Of a stretch of DNA of 64,000 bases, positions 34,679 through 43,192 are shown piece by piece. The DNA is taken from positions 124,001 through 188,000 of the forward strand of contig NC_011566.1 of assembly GCF_000014885.1 (NCBI RefSeq), given 5' to 3'. Each line of letters opens with the position of its first letter. The first letter of the stretch is position 1. A model generated the notes under the pieces. The model ran no database searches, was not told the origin of the DNA, and saw only the letters and a program-made list of their open reading frames with translations. This DNA is from Shewanella piezotolerans WP3 (GTDB lineage: Bacteria; Pseudomonadota; Gammaproteobacteria; Enterobacterales; Shewanellaceae). The position numbers were made by a program, and so were the translations under genes.

Positions 34679-34953
34679 TTTGACTCGCTTGCAAAGTACA
34701 CGGCGGCCTCCTTTAGGATATTTCGCTCTTCGGTTACGCGACGTAGTTCAGCCTTGAGTTTACGTATTTCGTCTTGTTGATTATCAATGGTGATGTGTTG
34801 CTTTTCCGGCTTATCAAACTTATTAATCCAGTTGTGCAAACTTTTGGAAGTGACGCCTAATCTATCAGCAACATCTGCGATTTGATAACCACGCTCAGTG
34901 ACTTGTTTAACAGCTTCTATTTTGAACTCATCTGGATATCGTTTTCCGCGCAT
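34660..34953 (-). CDS. IS3-family transposase OrfA (DNA-binding)
   Basis: A protein of about 97 residues with a helix-turn-helix (KRYPDEFKIEAVKQVTERGYQIADVADRLGVTSKSLHNWI) and a leucine-zipper-like stretch (IDNQQDEIRKLKAELRRVTEERNILKEA). The stop at 34660 is bypassed by -1 frameshifting to make OrfAB. ATG 34953 is preferred over ATG 34965. Confidence 0.88.
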   Translation of the reverse strand: MRGKRYPDEFKIEAVKQVTERGYQIADVADRLGVTSKSLHNWINKFDKPEKQHITIDNQQDEIRKLKAELRRVTEERNILKEAAVYFASESKKSTRS

Positions 34954-35042
34954 GTAACACCTCATATTTTTGGTTAAGTATAACTCTATGAAGTGTCTAC
35001 TGTTCTAGGGGCTTACCAGTTGAACTTAATTGCAGGCTTCAT

Positions 35043-35340
35043 TTTCTACACTTATTATTTTATTTGTCAGTGATAACACAGTACAAGGATAACTGTTTTG
35101 TATGACTTTAAGACGAACTGCTAATAACTTTATCTTACAGTTACAATTAGATTTTCACATTGATATAAATTCATTTTTATCAACGAGTAAGGTACAAAAG
35201 TACTATCTACTTGACATGTTATGTCCTCAGGTTAGCTAGCTTAGCCAACCTTAAGGATGAATATGATGATAACTGTATAAGCTAAATGTGATGATGAATC
35301 TGGAATATCTTTGTGTTGAAATTCCCTATTAGTATCTATT
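35043..35340. other. AT-rich intergenic region, no gene seen
   Basis: About 300 bp between the start of the broken GRDP-like gene and the 3' end of the cupin gene. Probably held the promoter of cassette 2. No open frame or repeat found. Confidence 0.4.
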
Positions 35341-36552
35341 TTACTTTAGCTCCCAAAGCATACTGATGGTTTTGTTTGTTGTGAGCTGATGCCACGCTTT
35401 CTCCAGCATAGCACGGCCAGTATCGACAGCCTCTGCACCAAAGTCTTCAACTAGCAGGGAGAAGTATTCGTCAATAGTAGTGGCTGAGACAGCAGCTGTA
35501 ATGATATCGGCGATAGAATCCCCTTCAATGGTGATAGGGACCCAACGATGTTTTACCATATACTCGACAACCTTAGATATCTCGTCTTCGAATACCGCAT
35601 TTGGTAACACTTCTGTCAACAATTGTACCGTTTCAACACGTGTTGAGGAGTTAATCATCACTGCGATCACTAGTCTAGATTCATAGTCGGTGATGCCTTT
35701 TCTTAGAAAGTTAAGTTGTCGTCTGCAGTGCGTGAGTTCAGTCACTTTTGCTATTTCTGCAGCTTCATGCTCGCCATACTTATTGATTAGCACTTCTTTT
35801 ATTAGGTTATCATTCTTCTTCACCAACATAGGAATAAGCCGAATAATCTGGAATTTTTCAATATTATCGAATAACTGGTGGTAGAATTCTTTGTCGAAAG
35901 AAAACAGGCGTCCAGCATCAGAATTGATAATTCCAGCGAGTTTATTTGCTTCCGCTCTTTGGTAAAAACACTCAGAAGATAGCGAAGGAGCATGGTAGTC
36001 TCTTTGCGCCGGGTAACTGTCCTTGCTATGGGTTCGAATAATAAGTGTGATTGAGGGCGACTCGATATGAAACAGGGAGTGTATGTATCTGTTACCGCCG
36101 TTGATTTCGCAAGTATCCCCCACCTGAAGGTGGCGTATCCGTCGCTTGACTAAGGTGCCACTTTGAGTGCGGTTCGAGCTATCGTCGCTAGTGTTAAAGT
36201 CGTAAGTAGTCTCAATGCTCGATCCCTTAAGAACCTTGAATGCACCATCAAAGCGGTGGTCGTGAATGCTGGTAGAAGCCTCGTACCAATGCAGAGCTTG
36301 AATGATGAAATCATCATTTTTAAACAAGATAATGGGGAAATCACTAAAGTTTTCTTTATTGTGTGCCAATCTGGAAAGGTCATTAAGCTGGTATGCTAAC
36401 AGTTCGCTGCCACTGATATCATATTTAATATTTGACTTTTCTAGTTCAGAAAAAGCAATTTTTGAGAAGTCTGATTCATTGTAAGCTGCTCCCTGCGTCA
36501 TTAGGCTGATTTTTTCCCCTAATGCAGCTGCTTGATTAATTAAGTTGTCCAT
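35341..36552 (-). CDS. Cupin-domain protein of unknown function
   Basis: A 403-residue cytoplasmic protein. Residues 85-180 hold a cupin: motif 1 STSIHDHRFDGAFKVLKGSS (His-x-His, as in cysteine-dioxygenase-like cupins) and motif 2 GNRYIHSLFHIESPSITLIIRTH. The remaining C-terminal half (about 200-400) is helical and matches no family I know. The substrate is unclear; thiol or sulfur chemistry is a guess from the cupin type. It stands alone with no partner. Confidence 0.6.
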   Translation of the reverse strand: MDNLINQAAALGEKISLMTQGAAYNESDFSKIAFSELEKSNIKYDISGSELLAYQLNDLSRLAHNKENFSDFPIILFKNDDFIIQALHWYEASTSIHDHRFDGAFKVLKGSSIETTYDFNTSDDSSNRTQSGTLVKRRIRHLQVGDTCEINGGNRYIHSLFHIESPSITLIIRTHSKDSYPAQRDYHAPSLSSECFYQRAEANKLAGIINSDAGRLFSFDKEFYHQLFDNIEKFQIIRLIPMLVKKNDNLIKEVLINKYGEHEAAEIAKVTELTHCRRQLNFLRKGITDYESRLVIAVMINSSTRVETVQLLTEVLPNAVFEDEISKVVEYMVKHRWVPITIEGDSIADIITAAVSATTIDEYFSLLVEDFGAEAVDTGRAMLEKAWHQLTTNKTISMLWELK

Positions 36553-36700
36553 TCTTCATCCATGTTTCATATTAATGTCAGGGCTCGTAAAACTAACATT
36601 GATTGAATAATAGATTGATTTTTATAACAATTGAATTGTATTCATAGACAAGAAGTTAATACTATAGGTTTACTATAGTCGGTTTGAGTTTAGGGTTTAG

Positions 36701-37900
36701 TTAAACACACACCTGATTACGACCTTTCTTCTTGGCGCGATACAGCGCTTGATCTGCTTTCTTCAGGGTTTGTTCAAAAGTCTCACCATGTTGATGCTCT
36801 GACACTCCAATCGAGATGGTGACATTGACGGTTTTGCTCTGGGATTGCGCCTTGCCTCGCTTAGCTTTGGTTTGCTGCTTACGCTGCTCATTACGCAGTG
36901 TTATGTCGTAGTCCTCAATTATCTCTCGCACCTCTTCAAGGAAGTGCAAAATTGATGAAGTATCTTTGCGAGAAAAGACGATGGTGAACTCTTCACCGCC
37001 ATAACGGAAGGCTTTGCCGCCCCCTCTTACTTGGGAGATCTTACTGGCGACTAATTTAAGCACTTGGTCACCAACATCATGGCCATAGGTATCATTAAAC
37101 TTTTTAAAGTGATCGATATCGAGCATGGCTACGCTGTATTTTCGTCCTAGTGACAACACTAAGTTATAAAGGGCGCGACGAGAAGCAAGACCCGTCAGTT
37201 CATCGCGATAGGCAAGAAAATAGGAGTCCGTTAACACTGTGAGGATATATACAATGGCTAAGGCTGTTATCGATACAGAAACGGATAGCAGCTCTGGCAT
37301 TAGCGAGTGTATAGCCCATAGTGCTAAGGTGATAAAAATAGCGGTGTTAACCAAATTGGCCTGCCAAATGCCTCGTACAAAAACCAACATAGCTCCAAGA
37401 TAGAAGGGAGCGAGGGTTCGTATCTCCATCGTTATCATACTGGGTAAGTAATTATCGATAGCACTCTTGTATTGAGTATTGCCCCATATCCAAGCAAAAG
37501 CGGCCGCAAAGCAGAGCAAAACGCCTAAAATCCTAACGACACCATGAGCAGAAAGTAGCCCTCTGTCTTTAATAAAAGCAAACCAAGTCACGGTAAAAAT
37601 ACCTGCAAGAAAGATCTGTTGTGGATATCTATCAAATAAGGTTGTAGACGAGCTTTGGTCTAGAAAATAGCAATAGGCCAGTAACAGTAACGCAAGATAT
37701 GCTAAGCGACTGCGGTTAAATTGCAGCGCAATAATCATCACGACTGGTAGCAACCAAAAAGGTAGTTGTTCAATCACGCTGTGCCACGTTTGCAGTTTGG
37801 GTAGAGAATACTGAGTGACAGCTAAAAGCAAGCTGGTGAAAAAAAGAGGTAAGAAAAAATAGCGGCAGCGATGATAAAAAGCGGACAAGGTTAACCTCAA
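36701..37900 (-). CDS. Membrane diguanylate cyclase (GGDEF)
   Basis: A 399-residue protein with about eight N-terminal transmembrane helices (residues 15-225) followed by a GGDEF domain (about 235-395). The active-site loop is RYGGEEFTIVF and the substrate Asp lies in MLDIDHFKKFNDTYGH. The usual inhibitory RxxD four or five residues before the loop is replaced by RGGGKAF, so feedback by c-di-GMP at the I-site is probably absent. An unusual basic insert (RNEQRKQQTKAKRGKAQSQSK) lies before the last strand. It should make c-di-GMP. Confidence 0.85.
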   Translation of the reverse strand: MRLTLSAFYHRCRYFFLPLFFTSLLLAVTQYSLPKLQTWHSVIEQLPFWLLPVVMIIALQFNRSRLAYLALLLLAYCYFLDQSSSTTLFDRYPQQIFLAGIFTVTWFAFIKDRGLLSAHGVVRILGVLLCFAAAFAWIWGNTQYKSAIDNYLPSMITMEIRTLAPFYLGAMLVFVRGIWQANLVNTAIFITLALWAIHSLMPELLSVSVSITALAIVYILTVLTDSYFLAYRDELTGLASRRALYNLVLSLGRKYSVAMLDIDHFKKFNDTYGHDVGDQVLKLVASKISQVRGGGKAFRYGGEEFTIVFSRKDTSSILHFLEEVREIIEDYDITLRNEQRKQQTKAKRGKAQSQSKTVNVTISIGVSEHQHGETFEQTLKKADQALYRAKKKGRNQVCV

Positions 37901-38061
37901 TATAAACGTATGTTTAACTACAACTCGGGTATTTACCTTTTGTAAGTCGACATTTCTAACAAAAGATAAAGTCTTTCACATCGACAAATTGGTAAAAAGA
38001 TCATGCTGACAACTCTACAGGTTACAGAGATAGATAAAAGGTCAACCTTAAGTGGATATTA

Positions 38062-38486
38062 TACCAATTGCATTAAGTATTTGGCCAGTTCAGAACCCCT
38101 CAGTCTTTTCAATTCAAAGCGCATCGGTAAAGAAATGGTTATTCCCTTTTAAGCCAATGCAAAGCAGAAGTGGAAAGACTGAGAGGCTCACGTAGTGCGG
38201 CTGAGGTTAAACAAATTGGCAAACGCTGTATGCTTCGTTATGGGATTTGGATATACGATTAAATGGTCTATTTTGTTCCATACAAAATAAGACATTCCGG
38301 CCCTCCTTGGCGGTCAGATTTAGGAGATACGAGACCAAGGATGGTCGAAGGTAGAATAATGCAGGAGCAATTATCGAGAGCGAAGCAGGATGCCAGAGCC
38401 GAGAATAACTATTAGCTCAAATCCCACTACTTGCCTACAGCGTTTTGAATTCCCGCTGAATGGTCAAACTTTTAATGCAATTGGTA
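38062..38486 (+). mobile_element. MITE-like element, family C, copy 2 (425 bp, with internal insert)
   Basis: The same 15-bp terminal inverted repeats and outer sequence as the copies at 3536 and 57081, flanked by the direct repeat TTA. A block of about 113 bp (roughly 38270-38380, containing CATACAAAATAAGAC and the palindromic ATTCCGGCCCTCCTTGGCGG) is absent from the other two copies. It lies in the gap between the GGDEF and PepSY genes, and no gene is interrupted. Confidence 0.85.
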
Positions 38487-38610
38487 TTACATAGCAATGA
38501 TTGGGTCTGTCACGACTATTTCATCGTCACTATTGCGGGGTCATTAGAGGCCGTAGACATAGAAGAAACCCAGCAAGTAACTGGGCTCTTTCGGTGATGG
38601 CTACATGAGT

Positions 38611-40236
38611 TTAAGGCAACACTTGAGTGTTACCGTTCTGTTGTGGCTTTAACTCGTTTTGCTGGTGAGTCACAGCCCAAATGCTGTCTGGCTCTCCAAA
38701 GTAGGCTCTATGGTGTGCTTTTTTTGCTGCGATATAGAAAAGCAGGGCAAATATAAGGGATATGGCCTCAATGGTTAGGGAGGCTATATCTGCGGCTGTC
38801 CATATTGCGAGATGAGGCAGTAGCAGTGCGACTAAACTGGTTACAGGAATTAACAAACAGCAAAGTGATAGCAACCTAAGTAGTGAAATAGCGGCAAGGG
38901 CAGCGCCCCTAACAAAGCTGTAAGCTAAAGCAGCAAAAAAGGCAATATAGTAGCAACTGAGGTAGTAACTGTTTATCTGCTCGCTTAGTAGATAGAGCCA
39001 CTTTGTGGCTAGCATAGCGACTGCAACACCTAACATCGAGCCTAGACAAACGCCGATAGTGAGAGAGGCCATGATTTTGGTTGCTTTGCGTTGTGCAGCT
39101 TGTTTCTGTCTACGTTTTTCAAGCCAAAGTAAATTACCGCTATAAAATAGAAATGCACCGAGTAAGCCAAGAGAAAAATATATCCAGCGGCCAAAGCTAC
39201 CTGCGTAATTACCAAAATGAAGTGCGAATATACTGTTAACTATAGGGCCATATAACCCCTCTTCAACTTGGCTAATGGTATTGTATTGCACCTCCATAGT
39301 ATATGGATGCATATAGACGAAATCACTGTAACCACCACGCATCATACGTCCGTTAGATTGCAGTTCAACCGCTAAAGACGGCGAGGTTGAGTTGAGTTTG
39401 CTAAATTCCATTGAGGTGATTTGATAACCTTCAGCTATTGGCGTGACTTCAGCGATATAGCTATCAATACTGTGCAACTGGCTAACGGAGTACTCAATGG
39501 TAGATCGCTCTCTGGGTTCAAATAAGGGCTTGTCGCCATAAAGAATACTCAAGCCGCCATAAAACAGGTCATGAAAAGCAAATACCACCACTGTCCAGGC
39601 GATAATCAAGTGAAAAGGCAAGCTGATCACACCCACCAAGTTGTGACTATCTAACCAAAAACGATTCACCCCTTTGTGCTGTCTTAGTGCAAATAGATTT
39701 TTCACTAGTGTAGGCATTAGCACAATAATCCCTGAGATCAGTGCTAGAAAATACAGGACTGCGGCAATACCTAGAATTAATACGCCGAGATCCTCGTGGC
39801 CGATTTTGCCTATGATCCCTGCTGTGCGGTGTAACTGATCAATTAGCGTACCTAATTCATTGGTACTGCTTGCTTGGCTAACCCAATCGCCATCATCATT
39901 AAAGCTGGCATGACGTAAGTGATCATCAAGGCGTAAACCTCGTCCGCCTCCCTTTTCATACCACTTAATTGGAGAATCATTGTCGTTAAAACTGATGATA
40001 AAACCATCTTTTGCTTTTTCGCTATTGTTGATTGCAGTTTGAATTAAGCTATCGAGTAACTCTGTAGGGACCTGTTGCAGTGCTTGTGCTGGAGATGTCG
40101 CCCATTGCTCTATTTGAGGTTTGAACATAGTGATGGCGCCAGCAAAAAAGGCGATAAACAACAGCAGACCTGTAGTGATGCCTGTCCATGTGTGAATAGA
40201 CTGATAGGTTCTTAAAATATCTGGACGTATTCTCAT
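38611..40236 (-). CDS. PepSY-associated transmembrane protein (iron-regulated reductase type)
   Basis: A protein of about 541 residues starting MRIRPDILRTYQSIHTWTGI. It has the PepSY_TM architecture: an N-terminal helix, HEDLGVLILGIAAVLYFLALISGIIVLMP, SHNLVGVISLPFHLIIAWTVVVFAFHDLF (His residues typical of haem or iron reductases) and further helices. The family is often found next to siderophore receptors and is proposed to reduce ferric siderophores. The start ATGA overlaps the upstream stop; with DUF3649-like and DUF3325 genes it forms a uptake-linked operon. Confidence 0.82.
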   Translation of the reverse strand: MRIRPDILRTYQSIHTWTGITTGLLLFIAFFAGAITMFKPQIEQWATSPAQALQQVPTELLDSLIQTAINNSEKAKDGFIISFNDNDSPIKWYEKGGGRGLRLDDHLRHASFNDDGDWVSQASSTNELGTLIDQLHRTAGIIGKIGHEDLGVLILGIAAVLYFLALISGIIVLMPTLVKNLFALRQHKGVNRFWLDSHNLVGVISLPFHLIIAWTVVVFAFHDLFYGGLSILYGDKPLFEPRERSTIEYSVSQLHSIDSYIAEVTPIAEGYQITSMEFSKLNSTSPSLAVELQSNGRMMRGGYSDFVYMHPYTMEVQYNTISQVEEGLYGPIVNSIFALHFGNYAGSFGRWIYFSLGLLGAFLFYSGNLLWLEKRRQKQAAQRKATKIMASLTIGVCLGSMLGVAVAMLATKWLYLLSEQINSYYLSCYYIAFFAALAYSFVRGAALAAISLLRLLSLCCLLIPVTSLVALLLPHLAIWTAADIASLTIEAISLIFALLFYIAAKKAHHRAYFGEPDSIWAVTHQQNELKPQQNGNTQVLP

Positions 40237-40532
40237 GTGAGCCACCATAAAACTGCAAATAAACTGTACACAACGAGGTTAGCCGACATGAGATAACTAA
40301 ATGCACTCGTCGCTGTTTTGAACAGAAAACTAAAGGCTACAACAGGGAGCCAGATAAAACTGACTAGCCACATATTCATTTGCACTTTCATTGGTGCGTC
40401 TATTCCTCCTGGGCCAAACCATGCAAAAACGGCAATAACACCATAGGATAAACTCAGACCCAAAAAGCATGCGGTGAAGCTTTTTCGCCACCAATGTGGT
40501 TGGATTTTTTCCGCTTGGGTTAACCGTGTCAT
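40233..40532 (-). CDS. Small iron-uptake membrane protein (DUF3649-like)
   Basis: A 99-residue protein with three hydrophobic helices (about residues 20-40, 50-70 and 75-98) and a WFGPGGIDAPMKVQM loop. This layout fits the small membrane proteins annotated DUF3649 or iron uptake protein beside TonB receptors. Start ATG 40532 overlaps the DUF3325 stop (TGATG); its stop overlaps the PepSY start. Confidence 0.65.
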   Translation of the reverse strand: MTRLTQAEKIQPHWWRKSFTACFLGLSLSYGVIAVFAWFGPGGIDAPMKVQMNMWLVSFIWLPVVAFSFLFKTATSAFSYLMSANLVVYSLFAVLWWLT

Positions 40533-40798
40533 CAATGGGGGTCTCTTGACTTATAAAGCGTTGTGAATGGTACGCAAATTAACAGTGCGACTATGGTGAA
40601 TAGCCAGGTGAAAATCGCTGCAGTTGTGGTCAGAAGCTGTCCCCAACTTAGTAGTGCAAATAGCAATAAACTAAGCCCCACTAAAATGAGTGGTTTAGGT
40701 AAGGCTTGTTGCAGCAACTTCTGATGCTTGCTGGTGGCGTATATCATTATGACTCCTACTAAAGTCAGAATGAATGCCGTGATTTGAAACATAATCAT
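40532..40798 (-). CDS. DUF3325 family membrane protein
   Basis: An 88-residue protein with three hydrophobic segments (MIMFQITAFILTLVGVIMIY, LILVGLSLLLFALLSW, AAIFTWLFTIVALLICVPF) and a short TSKHQKLL loop. DUF3325 proteins are common next to TonB-dependent siderophore receptors and PepSY proteins. ATG 40798 has AAGGA 7 nt upstream. First gene of the three-gene minus-strand operon, divergent from the TonB receptor. Confidence 0.75.
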   Translation of the reverse strand: MIMFQITAFILTLVGVIMIYATSKHQKLLQQALPKPLILVGLSLLLFALLSWGQLLTTTAAIFTWLFTIVALLICVPFTTLYKSRDPH

Positions 40799-40968
40799 CA
40801 ACTCTTCCTTAAAGGTCAGATTAACGTTTGTGTCCGATATATCTCAGTAACAGCAGAACAAAATCGCTCTTCGTCTACTGAGGTATGCCTACGAATTCCC
40901 AAGAGACAATACAAAATAACGAACAGGCTTTATTACACAGGTATTAAAATTGTGTAAATGGTAATGTA

Positions 40969-40988
40969 AATGTGAATGATTCGCAATT
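40969..40988. promoter_or_regulatory. Fur-box-like palindrome
   Basis: AATGTGAATGATTCGCAATT, an imperfect palindrome around GAATGATTC, in the divergent region between the DUF3325 operon and the TonB receptor. It resembles Fur sites and supports iron control of both directions. Confidence 0.5.
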
Positions 40989-41071
40989 GAGTGTGGGTGT
41001 AGTTTAATGTAAATTGTTGCTGCTTTTAATTGGAACGATAAATTCTATTTACTGTGAACTTGAGGGATCCC

Positions 41072-43132
41072 ATGGAATACAGGGCGTTTAAGAAAAATCT
41101 CGTTGTGGCGGCAATATTATGTAGTCCTATATTTTCGACGGCTTATGCTGCTGTTGAACCAACAGAATCGATAGAAAGGATTACTGTATATGGTGAAAAA
41201 GTTGAGCGTAGCCTTAAAGACACGACCTCATCAGTCTCTGTTATCGATAAAGAGACGCTAGACAGTGGCCAATACCAATCGGTATCCAGTGCTTTATCTG
41301 AAGTGCCAAACGTTGTTGTAACAACAGGAGCGGTACCGGATATTCGAGGGGTTACTGGTAATGGCTCTGCTACTGGGTTTAACTCTTTCACTGGCGGTGC
41401 TAAGGCGCGTGTTTCGACCCTTGTCGATGGTGTTGCAGAGCCTTTTGTCGCTGACTTAACAGGTGATACAGGCCTTTGGGACATAGAGCAAATAGAAGTT
41501 TTCCGAGGACCACAGTCAACAATTAATGGCCGTAACAGTATTGGCGGCGCAGTATTCATCAAAACGGCAGATCCAACCTTTGATTGGCAAGCTGCTGCAC
41601 GTTTGGGTTATCGAGATCAAGACAGCTTTATTGATAGCGCAGTGATGCTATCTGGTCCAATTTTAGACGATCAGCTTGCCTTTAGGATCACGGGCCAAAA
41701 TGTAAATGGCAACACTTACAATAAGGGCTTAGTGTATGAAACTAATCCTAAAACCTTTGATCAAAATGAACTCATTACCAATCGATGGCGCGGTAAATTA
41801 CTCTGGCAACCTGCAGGCTTAGAAGACTTATCAGTACTGTACAGTTTTTCATATAACGACGAGCAAGGTGATTCAGGGCGTAATTACTTCACTGGTGATG
41901 ACCCTTGGGCATATAAGCCGCTGTTTCAACGCTATATTACTACCAAGTCAACCACACATTCAGTGACATTTGATTACCAGCTTACTGATGGTCAGTCACT
42001 CGATTTACAATTCTCCTTCATGGATTATGATTGGGGATTTGAATCTTATGAGCCTTTGCCTGCAGCTCAGAGTACAGTTGACATGAATGACAAAAGTTAC
42101 AACGTCGATGGTAAATATAGCTTTGGGCTTAATGACCGAAATCTAAATGGTTTTATTGGTTTAGCTTACTATAAGCGCACTCAAGACTTTGGCAGTGTGG
42201 GGGGATTCTCTTATGGTGGAGATGACAGCAGTACCTCCTCTTCTGTTTATGGAGAGATGACCTTTGCAATGGCTGAAAAGTGGTGGCTGACTCTTGGTGG
42301 ACGAGTCATGCGCGATGAGCAAACACGAAACTTTGCCATGCAATTTAGAGGTTCGGCAATTGATGAGCAACTCGATGAAGCTAAGACAGTGGCATTGCCA
42401 AAACTTGTGGTGCAATACGCTGTGACTGATAGCACGACACTTGCGTTAAGTGGCCGACGTGGTTACAACGCCGGTGGTGGAGCAATGGCATTAACTTCAG
42501 CAGGTGGCGATTATTATTACTATGATGATGAGTCTGTTGATACCTATGAAATGAGCTCTCGAAGTCGTTTTGATGGCGGCAACGTTAACTTGAATGCCAA
42601 CCTGTTTTATAACGATTATGACGGCTACCAAGCGTCTAATAGTTTACGTAGGATCACCAATATTGATAAAGCGGTAACCTATGGCTTAGAGCTTGAATTT
42701 ACCAGTATGTTGGGTGAAAACTGGCAACTGTTTTCAGGGTTAGGTCTGCTTAAAAGTGAAATTAAAGCGGCAGACCCGAGCTACGGCGATATTGTTGGTA
42801 ATGAACTTAATGCTGCGCCGAACGTTACTGCTAATCTTGGCATTAAATACTGGCTGTCTGATGAGCTGACATTTGGGTTATCAGGAAATTACGTTGATGA
42901 GTATTTTGCTGATATTGCCAATACTGAAGAGCGCGTGGCTGGCGATTACATCTTAAGTCGCTTTAATGTTGACTATCAAAATGATAACTGGCGTATCAGT
43001 GCCTTTGTGAACAACTTATTTGATGAGCAAGCGCTGACAGTGAATGAGCCGCCAGGACGGGGTTATGAACATGGTTATGCTGCGGTTGTTGACCCTAGAA
43101 ATGTCGGTGTATCGGTTGCTTATACATTCTAG
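41072..43132 (+). CDS. TonB-dependent siderophore-type receptor
   Basis: A 686-residue outer-membrane receptor with signal peptide (MEYRAFKKNLVVAAILCSPIFSTAYA), a TonB-box-like ESIERITVYGEK, a plug domain (about residues 50-160: VFRGPQSTINGRNSIGGAVFI) and a 22-strand barrel ending NVGVSVAYTF with terminal Phe. ATG 41072 follows GAGGG by 8 nt; the frame is open from 41054. The PepSY-DUF3649-DUF3325 operon lies divergently, as in siderophore uptake loci. The ligand cannot be told. Confidence 0.88.
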   Translation: MEYRAFKKNLVVAAILCSPIFSTAYAAVEPTESIERITVYGEKVERSLKDTTSSVSVIDKETLDSGQYQSVSSALSEVPNVVVTTGAVPDIRGVTGNGSATGFNSFTGGAKARVSTLVDGVAEPFVADLTGDTGLWDIEQIEVFRGPQSTINGRNSIGGAVFIKTADPTFDWQAAARLGYRDQDSFIDSAVMLSGPILDDQLAFRITGQNVNGNTYNKGLVYETNPKTFDQNELITNRWRGKLLWQPAGLEDLSVLYSFSYNDEQGDSGRNYFTGDDPWAYKPLFQRYITTKSTTHSVTFDYQLTDGQSLDLQFSFMDYDWGFESYEPLPAAQSTVDMNDKSYNVDGKYSFGLNDRNLNGFIGLAYYKRTQDFGSVGGFSYGGDDSSTSSSVYGEMTFAMAEKWWLTLGGRVMRDEQTRNFAMQFRGSAIDEQLDEAKTVALPKLVVQYAVTDSTTLALSGRRGYNAGGGAMALTSAGGDYYYYDDESVDTYEMSSRSRFDGGNVNLNANLFYNDYDGYQASNSLRRITNIDKAVTYGLELEFTSMLGENWQLFSGLGLLKSEIKAADPSYGDIVGNELNAAPNVTANLGIKYWLSDELTFGLSGNYVDEYFADIANTEERVAGDYILSRFNVDYQNDNWRISAFVNNLFDEQALTVNEPPGRGYEHGYAAVVDPRNVGVSVAYTF

Positions 43133-43146
43133 TCTGTAAAGGTCGT

Positions 43147-43169
43147 GTGCGTGGCAGTGAGTCACGCAC
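43147..43169. terminator. Hairpin between the two TonB receptor genes
   Basis: Stem GTGCGTG / CACGCAC with a 9-nt loop between convergent genes; no T tract, so a weak terminator candidate. Confidence 0.4.
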
Positions 43170-43192
43170 ATGATTTATCAGCTTAAAATAGG

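Larger units (their letters stand above)
33785..35018 (-). mobile_element. IS3-family insertion sequence (1234 bp)
   Basis: Bounded by inverted repeats (TGGTAAGCCCCTAG at 33785, its complement ending at 35018) and a 3-bp direct repeat GTT on both sides. It contains orfA and orfB in the arrangement of IS3 elements with a programmed -1 frameshift at an AAAAG run near 34675. The terminal repeats and both frames are intact, so it could be active. It sits inside the GRDP-like gene of cassette 2. Confidence 0.92.
33475..35042 (-). pseudogene. GRDP-like protein of cassette 2, deleted and IS-interrupted
   Basis: Reading from ATG 35042 (MKPAIKFN) into the IS at 35018, and on from 33784, the gene is rejoined as N-P-T-QLDNILSYDGSD, then FNELLKWMWFCTSPKSEGYR, which resembles the intact paralogue. 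Near 33625 about 50 codons, including the D-x-x-WH core, are missing and the frame shifts; the C-terminal part (KKRKQYELVFVLLGERTF and IYSMRIK) is then readable to 33475. So the gene is broken twice. Its stop overlaps the hydrolase start, as a functional ancestor would. Confidence 0.8.

Noticed and set aside
40049..40306. An 85-codon frame within the PepSY gene
   Set aside because: Out of phase with the well-supported membrane protein on the same strand.
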